Of a DNA stretch of 64,000 nt, positions 9,494 to 18,242 are shown piece after piece; within the stretch, counting starts at the first letter, position 1, and each line of letters starts with the position of its first letter. The position numbers and the translations under genes are program-made. This DNA is from Aidingimonas lacisalsi (lineage in GTDB: Bacteria > Pseudomonadota > Gammaproteobacteria > Pseudomonadales > Halomonadaceae), in assembly GCF_008079445.1 (NCBI RefSeq), contig NZ_VRYH01000006.1:62001-126000 (forward strand), given 5' to 3'. The notes under the pieces were generated by a model. The model was not told the DNA's origin and did not search any database. It was given only the letters and a program-made list of their open reading frames with translations.

Positions 9494-10249
9494 ATGGATG
9501 ATCAGGCCCTGCTGCGTTATAGCCGGCAAATCATGCTCGATGCCATCGATATCGATGGTCAGGAGCGGTTGTTGGGCAGTCATGTGCTGGTGATTGGCGC
9601 CGGCGGCCTGGGCTCGCCTGTAGCGCTGTACCTGGCGGCTGCCGGTATCGGACATCTGACGTTAGCGGATATGGACACTGTCGAGCTTTCCAATTTGCAG
9701 CGTCAGATTGCCCACACCCAAGCCGATTTGGGACGTAACAAGGCGGATTCGGCGCGGATGGCGGCCTTGGCTCTCAATGACGGTTGCCGTATCGAGACGA
9801 TGGAAAGTCACCTGGAAGGTGAGGTGTTGGCGAGTGCGGTATCGCGTAGCGATCTGGTCGTGGATTGCACCGACCGCTTCGCTAGCCGCTATGCTATCAA
9901 CCAGGCGTGTGTCGATGCTGTACGTCCATTGGTATCGGGCGCGGCGATTCGCTTTTCGGGACAGTTGGCGGTCTTCGACCCCCGGCAGAGCGATAGTCCT
10001 TGCTATGCCTGCCTGTACCCGCCTCAGTCCGGGCAGGCAGATGACGATGAACTGCGTTGCTCGGAGAATGGCGTCGTAGCGCCGTTGGTGGGATTGATCG
10101 GTTGTTTTCAGGCACTCGAGGCCATCAAGGTGTTGAGTGGTGCCGGGGCTGCGCATCGTGGACTGTCGACCTTCGATGGCCTGCAGGGGACGTGGCGGCA
10201 TTTTCAGGTACCCCGTGACCCCCACTGCCCTGTTTGCGCCAATCGGTGA
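9494..10249 (+). CDS. moeB: MoeB/ThiF-family sulfur-carrier adenylyltransferase
   Basis: A 251-residue E1-like enzyme that adenylates the C-terminus of a ThiS/MoaD-type sulfur carrier, for molybdopterin or thiamine synthesis. It has the nucleotide-binding GAGGLGSP (35-42), the R-Q and N-L-Q-R-Q segments, and two zinc-binding cysteine pairs (C170/C173 and C245/C248). Its place near hemA-prfA-prmC is that of moeB in Pseudomonas and E. coli relatives. ThiF-type activity cannot be excluded from sequence. Unlike relatives, no murI follows. A LysR gene starts 17 bp downstream. Confidence 0.88.
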   Translation: MDDQALLRYSRQIMLDAIDIDGQERLLGSHVLVIGAGGLGSPVALYLAAAGIGHLTLADMDTVELSNLQRQIAHTQADLGRNKADSARMAALALNDGCRIETMESHLEGEVLASAVSRSDLVVDCTDRFASRYAINQACVDAVRPLVSGAAIRFSGQLAVFDPRQSDSPCYACLYPPQSGQADDDELRCSENGVVAPLVGLIGCFQALEAIKVLSGAGAAHRGLSTFDGLQGTWRHFQVPRDPHCPVCANR

Positions 10250-10266
10250 CCTTGAATGGAGGCCTC

Positions 10267-11190
10267 GTGACCGGAGAGCGGAAGTCGCCATTACCGGGAC
10301 AAGTCAGCGATTTCGATATCCGGTTACTGCGTGTCTTCAAGGCAGTCGCCGAATGTGGCGGTTTCACTGCCGCTGAAGTCGTGCTCGGGATAGGTCGTCC
10401 AGCCATCAGCCTGCACATGAATGACCTGGAAAAGCGGCTGGGGCTACGTCTGTGCCAACGCGGTCGCGGAGGGTTCGCGCTGACTGAAGAAGGGCGGCAC
10501 GTCTACGAAGCCTCATTGCGGTTGTTTGCGTCACTGGAGACGTTCCGTGGTGAGGTCAACGAGCTGCATCATACGCTGCGTGGCGAACTCAATATCGGCA
10601 TCACCGATAACCTGGTCAGTCTGCCCCAGATGCGCATTACCCATTCGTTGGCCGATCTCAAGGCGCAAGCGCCTGATGTCGCCATCAACATACATATGGA
10701 CCCGCCGGATGCCATCGCTCAGGGGGTGTTGGATGCGCGGCTCCACCTGGGGGTCGTGCCTCAGGTCAACCTCCTCGCGAGTCTGGAAACCCGATTTCTC
10801 TACAGTGAGTGTTCGCGCTTGTACTGTGCCAGCCGCCATCCCTTGTTCGGCGAGGCTGCGCAAACGCTCGATGATGTCGAGTTGCGGGACTATGAAGCCG
10901 TGGTGCCTGGTTATCCGCTGCCGGACACGGCGCGCGAACCGCACGCGCGACTGCGTGGAACGGCTACGGCATCGGACCGGGAAGGTGCTGCATTCCTGAT
11001 TCTCACCGGAAGTTATATCGGTTACCTCCCCGACCACCTGGCGGCGCCATGGGAAGCGATGGGGCGGCTAAGAGAATTGCCGGTTAGTGGTGGTTATTAT
11101 TTGACGCCATTTGTCGTCATTACCCGTCGTGATCGCCGCCCTAACCGAGTTCTTGAGGCATTTTTCGAGGTCCTTGAGAAGAACCCGTGA
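10267..11190 (+). CDS. LysR-family transcriptional regulator
   Basis: A 307-residue LysR-type regulator. The N-terminal winged HTH (FDIRLLRVFKAVAECGGFTAAEVVL, then RPAISLHMNDLEKRLGLRL) is followed by a periplasmic-binding-protein-like effector domain. The GTG at 10267 is chosen because GGAGG lies four bases upstream and the longer frame runs into moeB. LysR proteins usually control a neighbouring operon. Here the downstream polyamine operon is on the same strand, 193 bp away, rather than divergent. The effector is unknown; control of the amine genes is an inference from position only. Confidence 0.85.
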   Translation: MTGERKSPLPGQVSDFDIRLLRVFKAVAECGGFTAAEVVLGIGRPAISLHMNDLEKRLGLRLCQRGRGGFALTEEGRHVYEASLRLFASLETFRGEVNELHHTLRGELNIGITDNLVSLPQMRITHSLADLKAQAPDVAINIHMDPPDAIAQGVLDARLHLGVVPQVNLLASLETRFLYSECSRLYCASRHPLFGEAAQTLDDVELRDYEAVVPGYPLPDTAREPHARLRGTATASDREGAAFLILTGSYIGYLPDHLAAPWEAMGRLRELPVSGGYYLTPFVVITRRDRRPNRVLEAFFEVLEKNP

Positions 11191-11346
11191 TCCAGTTACT
11201 TCTTCCTATATATTTTATGTGTTATTGAATACTTGACATCTGGTAGTGGTCTGGTGGCAGACTGTAATCACACGTGGATGGCGCATCGTGGATAGCGAGT
11301 CATTCACGCCCACCGACTGGGTGAAACGATTTCAACAACAATAATG

Positions 11347-11365
11347 GACAGAGGGAATCTCTGTC
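11347..11365 (+). repeat. Perfect inverted repeat in leader of the polyamine operon
   Basis: GACAGAG-GGAAT-CTCTGTC is a perfect 7 bp inverted repeat with a 5 nt spacer, ending six bases before the AAGGAAGG ribosome-binding site of the first oxidase gene. It could be a regulator operator or an mRNA hairpin. No T-tract follows, so it is not a terminator. The rest of the 193 bp leader (11191-11383) contains a TTGACA at 11233-11238, but no -10 at normal spacing. Confidence 0.6.
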
Positions 11366-11383
11366 GCGATAAGGAAGGTGTGC

Positions 11384-12676
11384 ATGGCCGCGGTTGCCAG
11401 TTTCGACATTCCCGCCTCATATTACCGTGATAGCGTACAGGTAACGTTGGCACCGACGCCTTCATTGGAAGGCGAGGTGAAGGCGGATGTCTGTGTTATT
11501 GGTGGTGGTGTAACCGGCTGTTCTACGGCACTCCATCTGGCCGAAAAAGGTTATGCTGTCGTGCTGCTGGAGGCCGGTGATATCGGCTATGGAGCATCAG
11601 GACGCAGTGGTGGTCAGATTCTTCCTGGTCTGGGCACCGATATCTCGACGATCGAGGGAGTCCTTGGCCTGAGTCGGGCACGTGATATCTGGGAAATGAG
11701 CCGCGAAGCGGTGCGCCTGACCGCCTCTCTCGTCGAGCGCCATGACATTCCCTGCGATCTCCAGTGGGGGTACCTGCATGCTGCCGTCAAGGCGCGTCAG
11801 GTCGGTGAATTGCGTGGTTTTCAGAGTGACCTTGAAGACCGTTATGGCTATGCCGCGCTCGATTGGCTGGAGGGTGAGTCGCTACGCGAGCACGTCTATA
11901 CCGATGTGTACCCCGGCGCGCTTTACGATGCGGAAGGGGGACACTTGCATCCGCTCAATTACACGCTGGGACTGGCGCGAGCCGCGCAACGTGCCGGCGC
12001 GACCCTTTACGAACGTAGTGCCGCCTTGCACATCGAGCGGGATGACCCGGCTCGCGTCGATACCGCACGAGGAAGTGTGACGGCGGACTTCGTGGTGGTG
12101 GCCGGGAATGCCTACCTTGGCGGTCTGGTGCCTGAGCTCGATGGCCGTATCATGCCTGCCGCTAACTACATGATTGCGACCGAGCCACTCAGCGAGACTC
12201 AAGCAGCGCAAGTGCTGCCGCAGAACGATGCCTTGTCGGATGCCAACTTCGTGCTCGACTACTACCGCCTTTCCGGCGACCGTCGCCTGATCTATGGGGG
12301 CGAGGTCAGCTACAACGGGCGAGAACCTCGTCGCTTGCAGGAGCGGATGGAAGCCAAGATCGCTCGCCTGTTTCCCATATTGAGCGATGTCGATATCGCC
12401 TATCGTTGGGGAGGCGATGTAGCGATCACCTTCAACCGGGCACCGGATTTCGGCCGTCTGACGGGAAATCTATATTACGCTCAGGGGTATTCCGGCCATG
12501 GCATGGCACTGGCCGGTCTGGCGGGACAACTGCTGGCCGATGCCATTGCCGGACAGGCCGAGCGCTTCGATGTCTTTGCTGCCATGCCTCACCGACGCTT
12601 TCCCGGAGGCCGCTGGCTACGCACTCCCTTGCTGGTACTAGCAACGAATTTTTATAAACTGCGCGATCGCCTATAG
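11384..12676 (+). CDS. puuB: FAD-dependent gamma-glutamylpolyamine oxidase-like protein (copy 1)
   Basis: A 430-residue DAO-family oxidoreductase. It has an FAD-binding GGGVTG (40-45) preceded by ADVCVIG, the PuuB-type YGASGRSGGQ (69-77), and a C-terminal YYAQGYSGHG segment. Family members related to PuuB/PauB oxidise gamma-glutamylputrescine to the aminoaldehyde with H2O2 release. The ATG at 11384 is chosen because AAGGAAGG lies at correct spacing; a GTG six bases earlier is in frame. It is the first gene of the run oxidase-potA-potB-potC-potD-puuA-puuB, which supports a polyamine substrate. The exact amine is not determined. A second, diverged copy lies at 18243-19535. Confidence 0.85.
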   Translation: MAAVASFDIPASYYRDSVQVTLAPTPSLEGEVKADVCVIGGGVTGCSTALHLAEKGYAVVLLEAGDIGYGASGRSGGQILPGLGTDISTIEGVLGLSRARDIWEMSREAVRLTASLVERHDIPCDLQWGYLHAAVKARQVGELRGFQSDLEDRYGYAALDWLEGESLREHVYTDVYPGALYDAEGGHLHPLNYTLGLARAAQRAGATLYERSAALHIERDDPARVDTARGSVTADFVVVAGNAYLGGLVPELDGRIMPAANYMIATEPLSETQAAQVLPQNDALSDANFVLDYYRLSGDRRLIYGGEVSYNGREPRRLQERMEAKIARLFPILSDVDIAYRWGGDVAITFNRAPDFGRLTGNLYYAQGYSGHGMALAGLAGQLLADAIAGQAERFDVFAAMPHRRFPGGRWLRTPLLVLATNFYKLRDRL

Positions 12677-12719
12677 AGGTCCAGTAGGGATCGAGAGCCC
12701 ATGACAGGAGAGCGGAATC

Positions 12720-13847
12720 ATGACTTCTTCCCTGACGGCCCCTGACACCCCCCCAACGTCGGAGACAGTGGATACCGACCGTTCCGAAGCGCGAGCCTCC
12801 CGAAAGGCGTCGACCATCGAGTTGAAGGGTCTGAAAAAGCACTTTGGGGCAGATACCATCGCTCTGGATGGCGTCGACCTGGTTATCGAGCCCGGTGAAT
12901 TCTTTACGCTCCTGGGGCCTTCGGGATGCGGCAAGACGACGCTGTTGCGCATCCTGGCCGGTCTGGAAACACCGGACGACGGTCGCCTGGTACTTGGCGG
13001 GAAGGACATTACCGACATCCCGCCGCATCGCCGCAGTGTCAATACCGTCTTTCAGTCCTACGCCCTGTTCCCGCATTTATCGGTTCGCGAAAACCTGGCG
13101 TTCGGCCTGCGTATGCGAGGTGTGGCCGAACCTGAGCGTGATAGTCGGGTGGATGAAATCGCCGCCTTCATTCAACTGGGATCGCTGATTGATCGACGTG
13201 TCGACCAACTGTCCGGGGGGCAGCGACAACGCATTGCGCTCGCGAGGGCCCTGGTGTGCGAACCGGAAGTTCTGCTGCTGGATGAGCCGTTGTCGGCGCT
13301 CGATGCCGGTCTGCGTAGTCAGTTGCAGGTGGAGTTGCTGAGAGTGCAGCAGCGCCTCGGCATGACATTCGTCTTCGTCACGCACGATCAGCAGGAAGCC
13401 ATGGTGATGTCCGATCGTATTGCGGTGCTTGATGGTGGCATCATTCAGCAGGTCGGGCCACCGCGGGAAGTGTACGAACGTCCGGCGAATGCGTTCGTGG
13501 CTCGTTTCATGGGACATGACAACCTCTATCCCATCAAGGAGCGTAACGGTGACCGGTTGGTGACCGATCTCGGCGCACTGTCTTGCCCCGCGCAAGCCGG
13601 GGGCGACCTGTTGTTGATTCGTCCTGAGACCCTGGACCTCATTCCGGGTGAGCAGCCCGGCGACAACCGGCTGTTTGCCACCGTCAATGAATGTCTCTAT
13701 CGCGGGAGTCATGCCGAGTACCGTCTCGATGTGGGGACGACCACGATGCAGGCGACCGTACGAAATCGTGGCGGCAGTCTCCCGACGGTCGGTGATCGGG
13801 TCACGGTGATCGTTTCCTCCGATGACCTTGTGTCCCTGAATGCGTGA
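12720..13847 (+). CDS. potA: Polyamine ABC transporter ATP-binding protein
   Basis: The ATPase of a spermidine/putrescine importer (PotA/PotG/SpuF family), 375 residues. It shows Walker A GPSGCGKT (66-73), a Q-loop in VFQSYALFPH, the LSGGQRQRIALARAL signature, Walker B VLLLDEP, and the H-loop VTHDQQEA. A C-terminal TOBE-type regulatory domain (about 295-375) follows. The first 30 residues are a polar extension ahead of the ABC domain. It starts 43 bp after the oxidase and precedes the two permease genes, whose first start lies 10 bp beyond its stop. Confidence 0.92.
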   Translation: MTSSLTAPDTPPTSETVDTDRSEARASRKASTIELKGLKKHFGADTIALDGVDLVIEPGEFFTLLGPSGCGKTTLLRILAGLETPDDGRLVLGGKDITDIPPHRRSVNTVFQSYALFPHLSVRENLAFGLRMRGVAEPERDSRVDEIAAFIQLGSLIDRRVDQLSGGQRQRIALARALVCEPEVLLLDEPLSALDAGLRSQLQVELLRVQQRLGMTFVFVTHDQQEAMVMSDRIAVLDGGIIQQVGPPREVYERPANAFVARFMGHDNLYPIKERNGDRLVTDLGALSCPAQAGGDLLLIRPETLDLIPGEQPGDNRLFATVNECLYRGSHAEYRLDVGTTTMQATVRNRGGSLPTVGDRVTVIVSSDDLVSLNA

Positions 13848-13857
13848 GGTGAGCGAT

Positions 13858-14781
13858 ATGGCTTATTCTGGAGTCTTGCCTAGTGCACGCAGTCAGGCGA
13901 TGGTTGCCGAAGCTCGCCACCTGTTGATGACAGTGGCACCCGGCGCGATCTGGATATTTGTGTTCCTGGTTCTGCCCAGCTTTTACCTGATGGGCGTCGC
14001 CTTCATGACCAACGGGACTTATGGTTTGCCTGAAATGCCATTGAGTCTCGAATCCTTCAAGCGGTTGGCCGGATTCGGTTTTCTGGGGTGGAGCCCTGGT
14101 AACTTGTACACCCTGTTGCGCTCGCTTTGGCAGACGGTGGTCTCAACCGGACTCGTGGTGCTTATCGCGTATCCCATCGCTTATTACATCACGACCTGTC
14201 GTGAAAAATGGCGTCCCATCATGCTGTTGTTGGTGGTCGTCCCCTCCTGGACCAACCAGGTGATCCGGACGTTCGGGTGGATGAACCTGCTGGCGCCCGG
14301 GACGCCGCTGGCGGAATTGGGCCAGTTGGTGGGCTTGGTACCAGAGAATATGGGGCTATATCCCTCGAATTTCGCTGTCACCTTGGGGTTGGTGTACAAC
14401 TTCCTGCCATTCATGGTGCTGCCACTGTATGCCGCCTTCGAGAAACTCGATCATGCTCAGGTGCAAGCCGCGCAGGATTTGTATGCCTCCCCGGTGCGTG
14501 CCTTCTGGCATGCCGTGTTTCCCCAGACGCTACCGGGGTTGTTGGCGGGCACTGTGCTGGTTGCGATTCCCGCCTTCGGCATGTATGTGATCCCCGAATT
14601 GCTGGGCGGCGGCAAGGGCATGATGCTGGGCAACCTGGTGGCGAATCAGTTTTCAGGTGGCTCGAACTGGCCGCTGGGGGCGGCAGGAGCCATTCTGATG
14701 TTGATCGCGACGTTTGTCGGGCTGTATGCCATGCGTCGCATCGGTAAGCGCCTGGGTGGCGGTGAGGAGGTCGTGATATGA
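13858..14781 (+). CDS. potB: Polyamine ABC transporter permease (PotB/PotH type)
   Basis: A 307-residue inner-membrane permease with six predicted membrane segments. It carries the EAA-type cytoplasmic loop (QAAQDLYASPVRAFWHAVF followed by P-x-x-x-P-G), which couples to the ATPase. The ATG at 13858 is preceded by GAGGTGAG; the longer frame overlaps potA. Its stop overlaps the start of the next permease as ATGA. Position and sequence fit the PotB/PotH/SpuG subunit of a putrescine/spermidine importer. Confidence 0.9.
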   Translation: MAYSGVLPSARSQAMVAEARHLLMTVAPGAIWIFVFLVLPSFYLMGVAFMTNGTYGLPEMPLSLESFKRLAGFGFLGWSPGNLYTLLRSLWQTVVSTGLVVLIAYPIAYYITTCREKWRPIMLLLVVVPSWTNQVIRTFGWMNLLAPGTPLAELGQLVGLVPENMGLYPSNFAVTLGLVYNFLPFMVLPLYAAFEKLDHAQVQAAQDLYASPVRAFWHAVFPQTLPGLLAGTVLVAIPAFGMYVIPELLGGGKGMMLGNLVANQFSGGSNWPLGAAGAILMLIATFVGLYAMRRIGKRLGGGEEVVI

Positions 14782-15575
14782 GAAAGCGGACCTTGCAACG
14801 CTCACTCACCGGCTTCTGGTGGCTGACGCTGTTTTTCCTCTACGTACCGTTGCTCGTGGTGGTCGTCTTCTCGTTCAATGCGGCCAATAGTGCAGCGAGT
14901 TTCACGGGAGTGTCACTGCGCTGGTATCGACGTTTATTGGGTAACGAACAGATATTATCGGCCTTTGCCAACAGCATGATTCTGGCAATCGTCTCATCGA
15001 TAGTGGCGCTTGTGATCGGTTGTCTGATCGGCTATGGAATGTACCGGCATCGCCACCGTAAATTGGGATGGTTGATCGCACTCATCTACTTGCCGATCGT
15101 CCTGCCGGATATCGTTTTCGGTATCTCCGAGATGGCGTTTTTCGTGCAGATCAATCGGTTGACCGGGGTGCTGGGTCCGGGATTGCTGACCATGATCATA
15201 TCGCACGTGACGTTTCAGATCCCGTTCGTTGCCTTGATCGTCTATTCACGTTTCGTCGGTCTGGATCCCACGCTGTTCGAAGCGGCCAAGGATCTTTACG
15301 CCACACCTTGGCAACGAGCCCGCTTCTTCATGCTGCCGACCATCAAGCCAGCGTTGATTTCGGCCTTCTTCCTGTCGTTCACGCTGTCGATCGATGATTT
15401 CGTGATCAGCTTCTTCACGGCGGGACCGGAAAGTGCGACCTTGCCGATTTATATCTGGGGTGCCATCAAGAAAGGGGTGTCTCCCGAAATCAATGCGATC
15501 GCCACCCTGATGATCGGGGCGGTCGCGATTGCCGCTGTATTGAGCCTGATGTTCAATCGTCAGGGGCGCCGATAG
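14778..15575 (+). CDS. potC: Polyamine ABC transporter permease (PotC/PotI type)
   Basis: A 265-residue six-helix permease starting with a short basic tail, then TGFWWLTLFFLYVPLLVVV. The EAA loop reads FEAAKDLYATPWQRARFF. The motif SIDDFVISFFTAG near the fifth membrane segment is typical of PotC/PotI. It overlaps the first permease gene by 4 bp, so the pair should be translationally coupled and form the heterodimeric channel. The binding-protein gene follows after 42 bp. Confidence 0.92.
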   Translation: MRKRTLQRSLTGFWWLTLFFLYVPLLVVVVFSFNAANSAASFTGVSLRWYRRLLGNEQILSAFANSMILAIVSSIVALVIGCLIGYGMYRHRHRKLGWLIALIYLPIVLPDIVFGISEMAFFVQINRLTGVLGPGLLTMIISHVTFQIPFVALIVYSRFVGLDPTLFEAAKDLYATPWQRARFFMLPTIKPALISAFFLSFTLSIDDFVISFFTAGPESATLPIYIWGAIKKGVSPEINAIATLMIGAVAIAAVLSLMFNRQGRR

Positions 15576-15617
15576 GCGGTGCCTCTTGCCCTAACCAGGG
15601 ATCCGAAGGAGAGCAAA

Positions 15618-16685
15618 ATGATGAAAACAATGAACCGCAACGCAGTCATGGGCCTGGGTGCGATGCTGCTGGCCTCTACCGCCCAGGCAGAAGAGGATAC
15701 GTTGTATCTCTTCAACTGGACCGAGTACATGGACCCCGCAATCATCGACGCCTTCGAAGAGAAGTACGATGTCGAGGTGGTCCAGAATTACTTCAACTCA
15801 CTGCCGGAAATGTTCTCCAAACTCAATGCGGGTGGTACCTCGCAATATGACGTGATCGTGCCGTCGAACTACTATATTCCCCGCTTGATCGAAACCGGCC
15901 TGGTTCAGGAGCTCGATCATGACAAGCTGGAGAATATGGATAACCTGATGGAGGAATTCCAGGATCCGGATTATGACCCGGGCAATCAGTACAGTGCACC
16001 CTATCAATGGGGTACGACCGGGATCATCTATAATACGGAAACCTTCCCCGAGGCACCCAAGAGCTGGTCCCTGTTGTTCGATGAGTCCGTCAATCCGGAG
16101 CACCCCTTCGCTTTGATGGGGGATGGCCAGGTCAGTATGGGGGCAGCATGTGCCTATCTCGGCCATGGGTATGACTGTACTGACATGGAAGCCTGGCGCG
16201 AGGCCGCTCAGCTGCTGCTGGACACCAAGAACCGGGACACATTCAGTGGTTTTGTCGACGGTACCCCCGCACTGCAGGAGTTGGCCCGTGGCGTCAGTCA
16301 CATTGGGCTGAGTTACAACGGCGATTATCTGTTCTTCAAGGATGAGGACCCAGAGACCTTTGAAACCATCGATTTCATGCTGCCCGAAGAAGGCGCCGAA
16401 ATGTGGGTCGATGCCATGATGATCCCGAGTGAGGCTCCCAATCCGGATTTGGCGCACAAGTTCATCGACTTCATCCTAGATGCCGAAGTGGGCGCTCAAC
16501 TGTCCAATTACAACTACTATGCCAGTCCCAATGAGGCAGCCAAACCGCACTTGGATGAGATCTTGACCGAGCCGCCGGTACAGCCGAGCGACGATGACAT
16601 GGACAACCTGCGTTTCACGCCCAGCCTGGAGGGCGAAGCTCTGGATACGTTCCAGCAGTTGTGGTCGGAAGTGAAATCGCGTTAA
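15618..16685 (+). CDS. potD: Periplasmic polyamine-binding protein
   Basis: A 355-residue substrate-binding protein of the PotD/PotF/SpuD/SpuE family. A Sec signal peptide ends at about AQA (24). The mature protein begins with TLYLFNWTEYMDP, whose Trp and Tyr lie in the polyamine pocket in characterised relatives. It is rich in Asp/Glu, as expected for a cation-binding protein and a salt-adapted periplasm. The ATG at 15618 has GAAGGAGA at proper spacing. A strong intercistronic hairpin follows the stop codon. Confidence 0.92.
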   Translation: MMKTMNRNAVMGLGAMLLASTAQAEEDTLYLFNWTEYMDPAIIDAFEEKYDVEVVQNYFNSLPEMFSKLNAGGTSQYDVIVPSNYYIPRLIETGLVQELDHDKLENMDNLMEEFQDPDYDPGNQYSAPYQWGTTGIIYNTETFPEAPKSWSLLFDESVNPEHPFALMGDGQVSMGAACAYLGHGYDCTDMEAWREAAQLLLDTKNRDTFSGFVDGTPALQELARGVSHIGLSYNGDYLFFKDEDPETFETIDFMLPEEGAEMWVDAMMIPSEAPNPDLAHKFIDFILDAEVGAQLSNYNYYASPNEAAKPHLDEILTEPPVQPSDDDMDNLRFTPSLEGEALDTFQQLWSEVKSR

Positions 16686-16711
16686 AGCCCCCGTCAACCC
16701 ATTCGGGGCCA

Positions 16712-16742
16712 GGGCCCGGCAGATCATGAGTCAACCGGGCCC
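16712..16742 (+). repeat. Intercistronic GC hairpin between potD and puuA
   Basis: GGGCCCGG (16712-16719) and CCGGGCCC (16735-16742) form a perfect 8 bp all-GC stem with a 15 nt loop. No T-tract follows, so complete termination is unlikely. Hairpins behind binding-protein genes often protect the upstream mRNA and raise its level over downstream genes. Just before puuA, AAGG (16755-16758, part of the ribosome-binding site) can also pair with CCTT (16763-16766). Confidence 0.6.
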
Positions 16743-16766
16743 GGTATCTTCACCAAGGAAATCCTT

Positions 16767-18134
16767 ATGAGTAACAGCCATGATGAACCGGTATTGAGGG
16801 ACTGGTTCGATGCCCATGGAATCACGGAAGTGGAGTGTCTGGTCTCGGACCTGACAGGGATTCTCAAGGGCAAGATCATGCCCGCCAAGAAGTATCTCAA
16901 TGGCGGTCGACCTCGCTTGCCTGACTCGATATTCATACAGACGGTCACGGGTGGCTATCCCGACGATGAAGACATACGCTTCTGGAATCCAGCCGAGCGC
17001 GACATGGAACTGGTGCCGGATGCCAATGCCATCTATTTGGTGCCATGGGCCGAGGATGCGACGGCACAGATCATCCATGATTGCCACTATCTGACCGGAG
17101 AGCCGGTGGAATTGTCTCCACGCCATGTGCTCAAGCGGGTTCTCCAGCTGTACGAAGACCGTGGCTGGACCCCGATAGTGGCGCCGGAAGTCGAATTCTA
17201 TCTGGTCAAGACCAATACGGATTCGGATTATCCCCTGGAACCGCCGATTGGCCGGACCGGACGACAGGAAAGCAGCCGACAGTCGTTCTCGATCGATGCC
17301 GTCAATGAGTTCGACCCCTTGTTCGAGGAAATGTACGACTACTGTGACGCCATGCATCTGGATCTGGACACACTGATCCATGAGGAAGGGGCGGGGCAGA
17401 TGGAGGTCAATTTTCAGCACGGTGACCCGCTCACGTTGGCGGACCAGGTGGTGATCTTCAAGCGTACGCTGCGTGAGACGGCCTTGCGCCATGGCATGTA
17501 TGCGACCTTCATGGCCAAGCCCATGGCGAACGAGCCGGGAAGCTCCATGCATATTCATCAAAGCGTGGTGGATACGAAGACCCGGCGAAACCTGTTTGCG
17601 GGTGATGATGATCAGCCCAGCCGACTGTTCCACCATTTCATTGGTGGACTCCAGCAGTATCTACCTGCTGCCATGCCGTTGTTGGCCCCCAATGTCAACT
17701 CCTACCGTCGCTTGATGCGCAGTGAAACCAGTGGTTCGGCACCAGTGAATGTCGAATGGGGGCTGGACAATCGCACGGTCGGATTGCGTGTCCCCGTATC
17801 TGAACCTGAATCGACACGAGTGGAAAACCGGCTGGCCGGTGCCGATGCCAACCCCTACCTAGTGATGGCGGCATCATTGGCCTGCGGTTACCTGGGAATG
17901 CTGGGGCAGGTCGATGCTCGCCCCCCTATGGTGGGGCCGGCCTGGGCTGGGGGGAATAAACTCCCCGATGACATCGGTCCGGCACTGGACGCATTGCATG
18001 ATTGCAAGCCGCTGTGCGATCTGCTGGGAGAACGTTTCGCCAACAGCTATCTGGCGGTCAAGCGCGCCGAGCACCGTGCCTATTTCCAGGTCATCAGTTC
18101 CTGGGAGCGCGAACACTTGCTCCTGCGGGTGTGA
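16767..18134 (+). CDS. puuA: Gamma-glutamylpolyamine synthetase, glutamine-synthetase family (copy 1)
   Basis: A 455-residue glutamine-synthetase-fold ligase. It keeps the beta-grasp N-terminus (VECLVSDLTGILKGK), the metal-site segments APEVEFYL and GAGQMEVNF, the HIHQS loop, the NRTVGLRVP segment and RVENRLAGADANPYL. The residues around these motifs resemble PuuA/PauA enzymes, which attach glutamate to putrescine or other amines at the cost of ATP, more than GlnA. No GlnA-type adenylylation-site region is evident. It lies between potD and the second oxidase on one strand, so uptake, glutamylation and oxidation genes are contiguous. Substrate choice (putrescine, cadaverine, spermidine or another amine) cannot be read from sequence. 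Confidence 0.88.
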   Translation: MSNSHDEPVLRDWFDAHGITEVECLVSDLTGILKGKIMPAKKYLNGGRPRLPDSIFIQTVTGGYPDDEDIRFWNPAERDMELVPDANAIYLVPWAEDATAQIIHDCHYLTGEPVELSPRHVLKRVLQLYEDRGWTPIVAPEVEFYLVKTNTDSDYPLEPPIGRTGRQESSRQSFSIDAVNEFDPLFEEMYDYCDAMHLDLDTLIHEEGAGQMEVNFQHGDPLTLADQVVIFKRTLRETALRHGMYATFMAKPMANEPGSSMHIHQSVVDTKTRRNLFAGDDDQPSRLFHHFIGGLQQYLPAAMPLLAPNVNSYRRLMRSETSGSAPVNVEWGLDNRTVGLRVPVSEPESTRVENRLAGADANPYLVMAASLACGYLGMLGQVDARPPMVGPAWAGGNKLPDDIGPALDALHDCKPLCDLLGERFANSYLAVKRAEHRAYFQVISSWEREHLLLRV

Positions 18135-18242
18135 TTTCAGCTCTCAACCGGCGTAATGGCCTATTGATAGGCGAGGCTCTTGCGTCGGTGGAGCATTACG
18201 TCACAACGGATCCCTACATTTTTTTACGTTCGAGAGGTCTCC

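Noticed and set aside
11233-11276. TTGACA with TGTAAT as a promoter for the polyamine operon
   Set aside because: The spacing is 24 bp, too long for sigma-70; no sigma-54 -24/-12 pair was found either.
12432-13712. Long minus-strand open frames opposite potA and the first oxidase
   Set aside because: Antisense shadows of well-supported plus-strand genes; composition is not protein-like.
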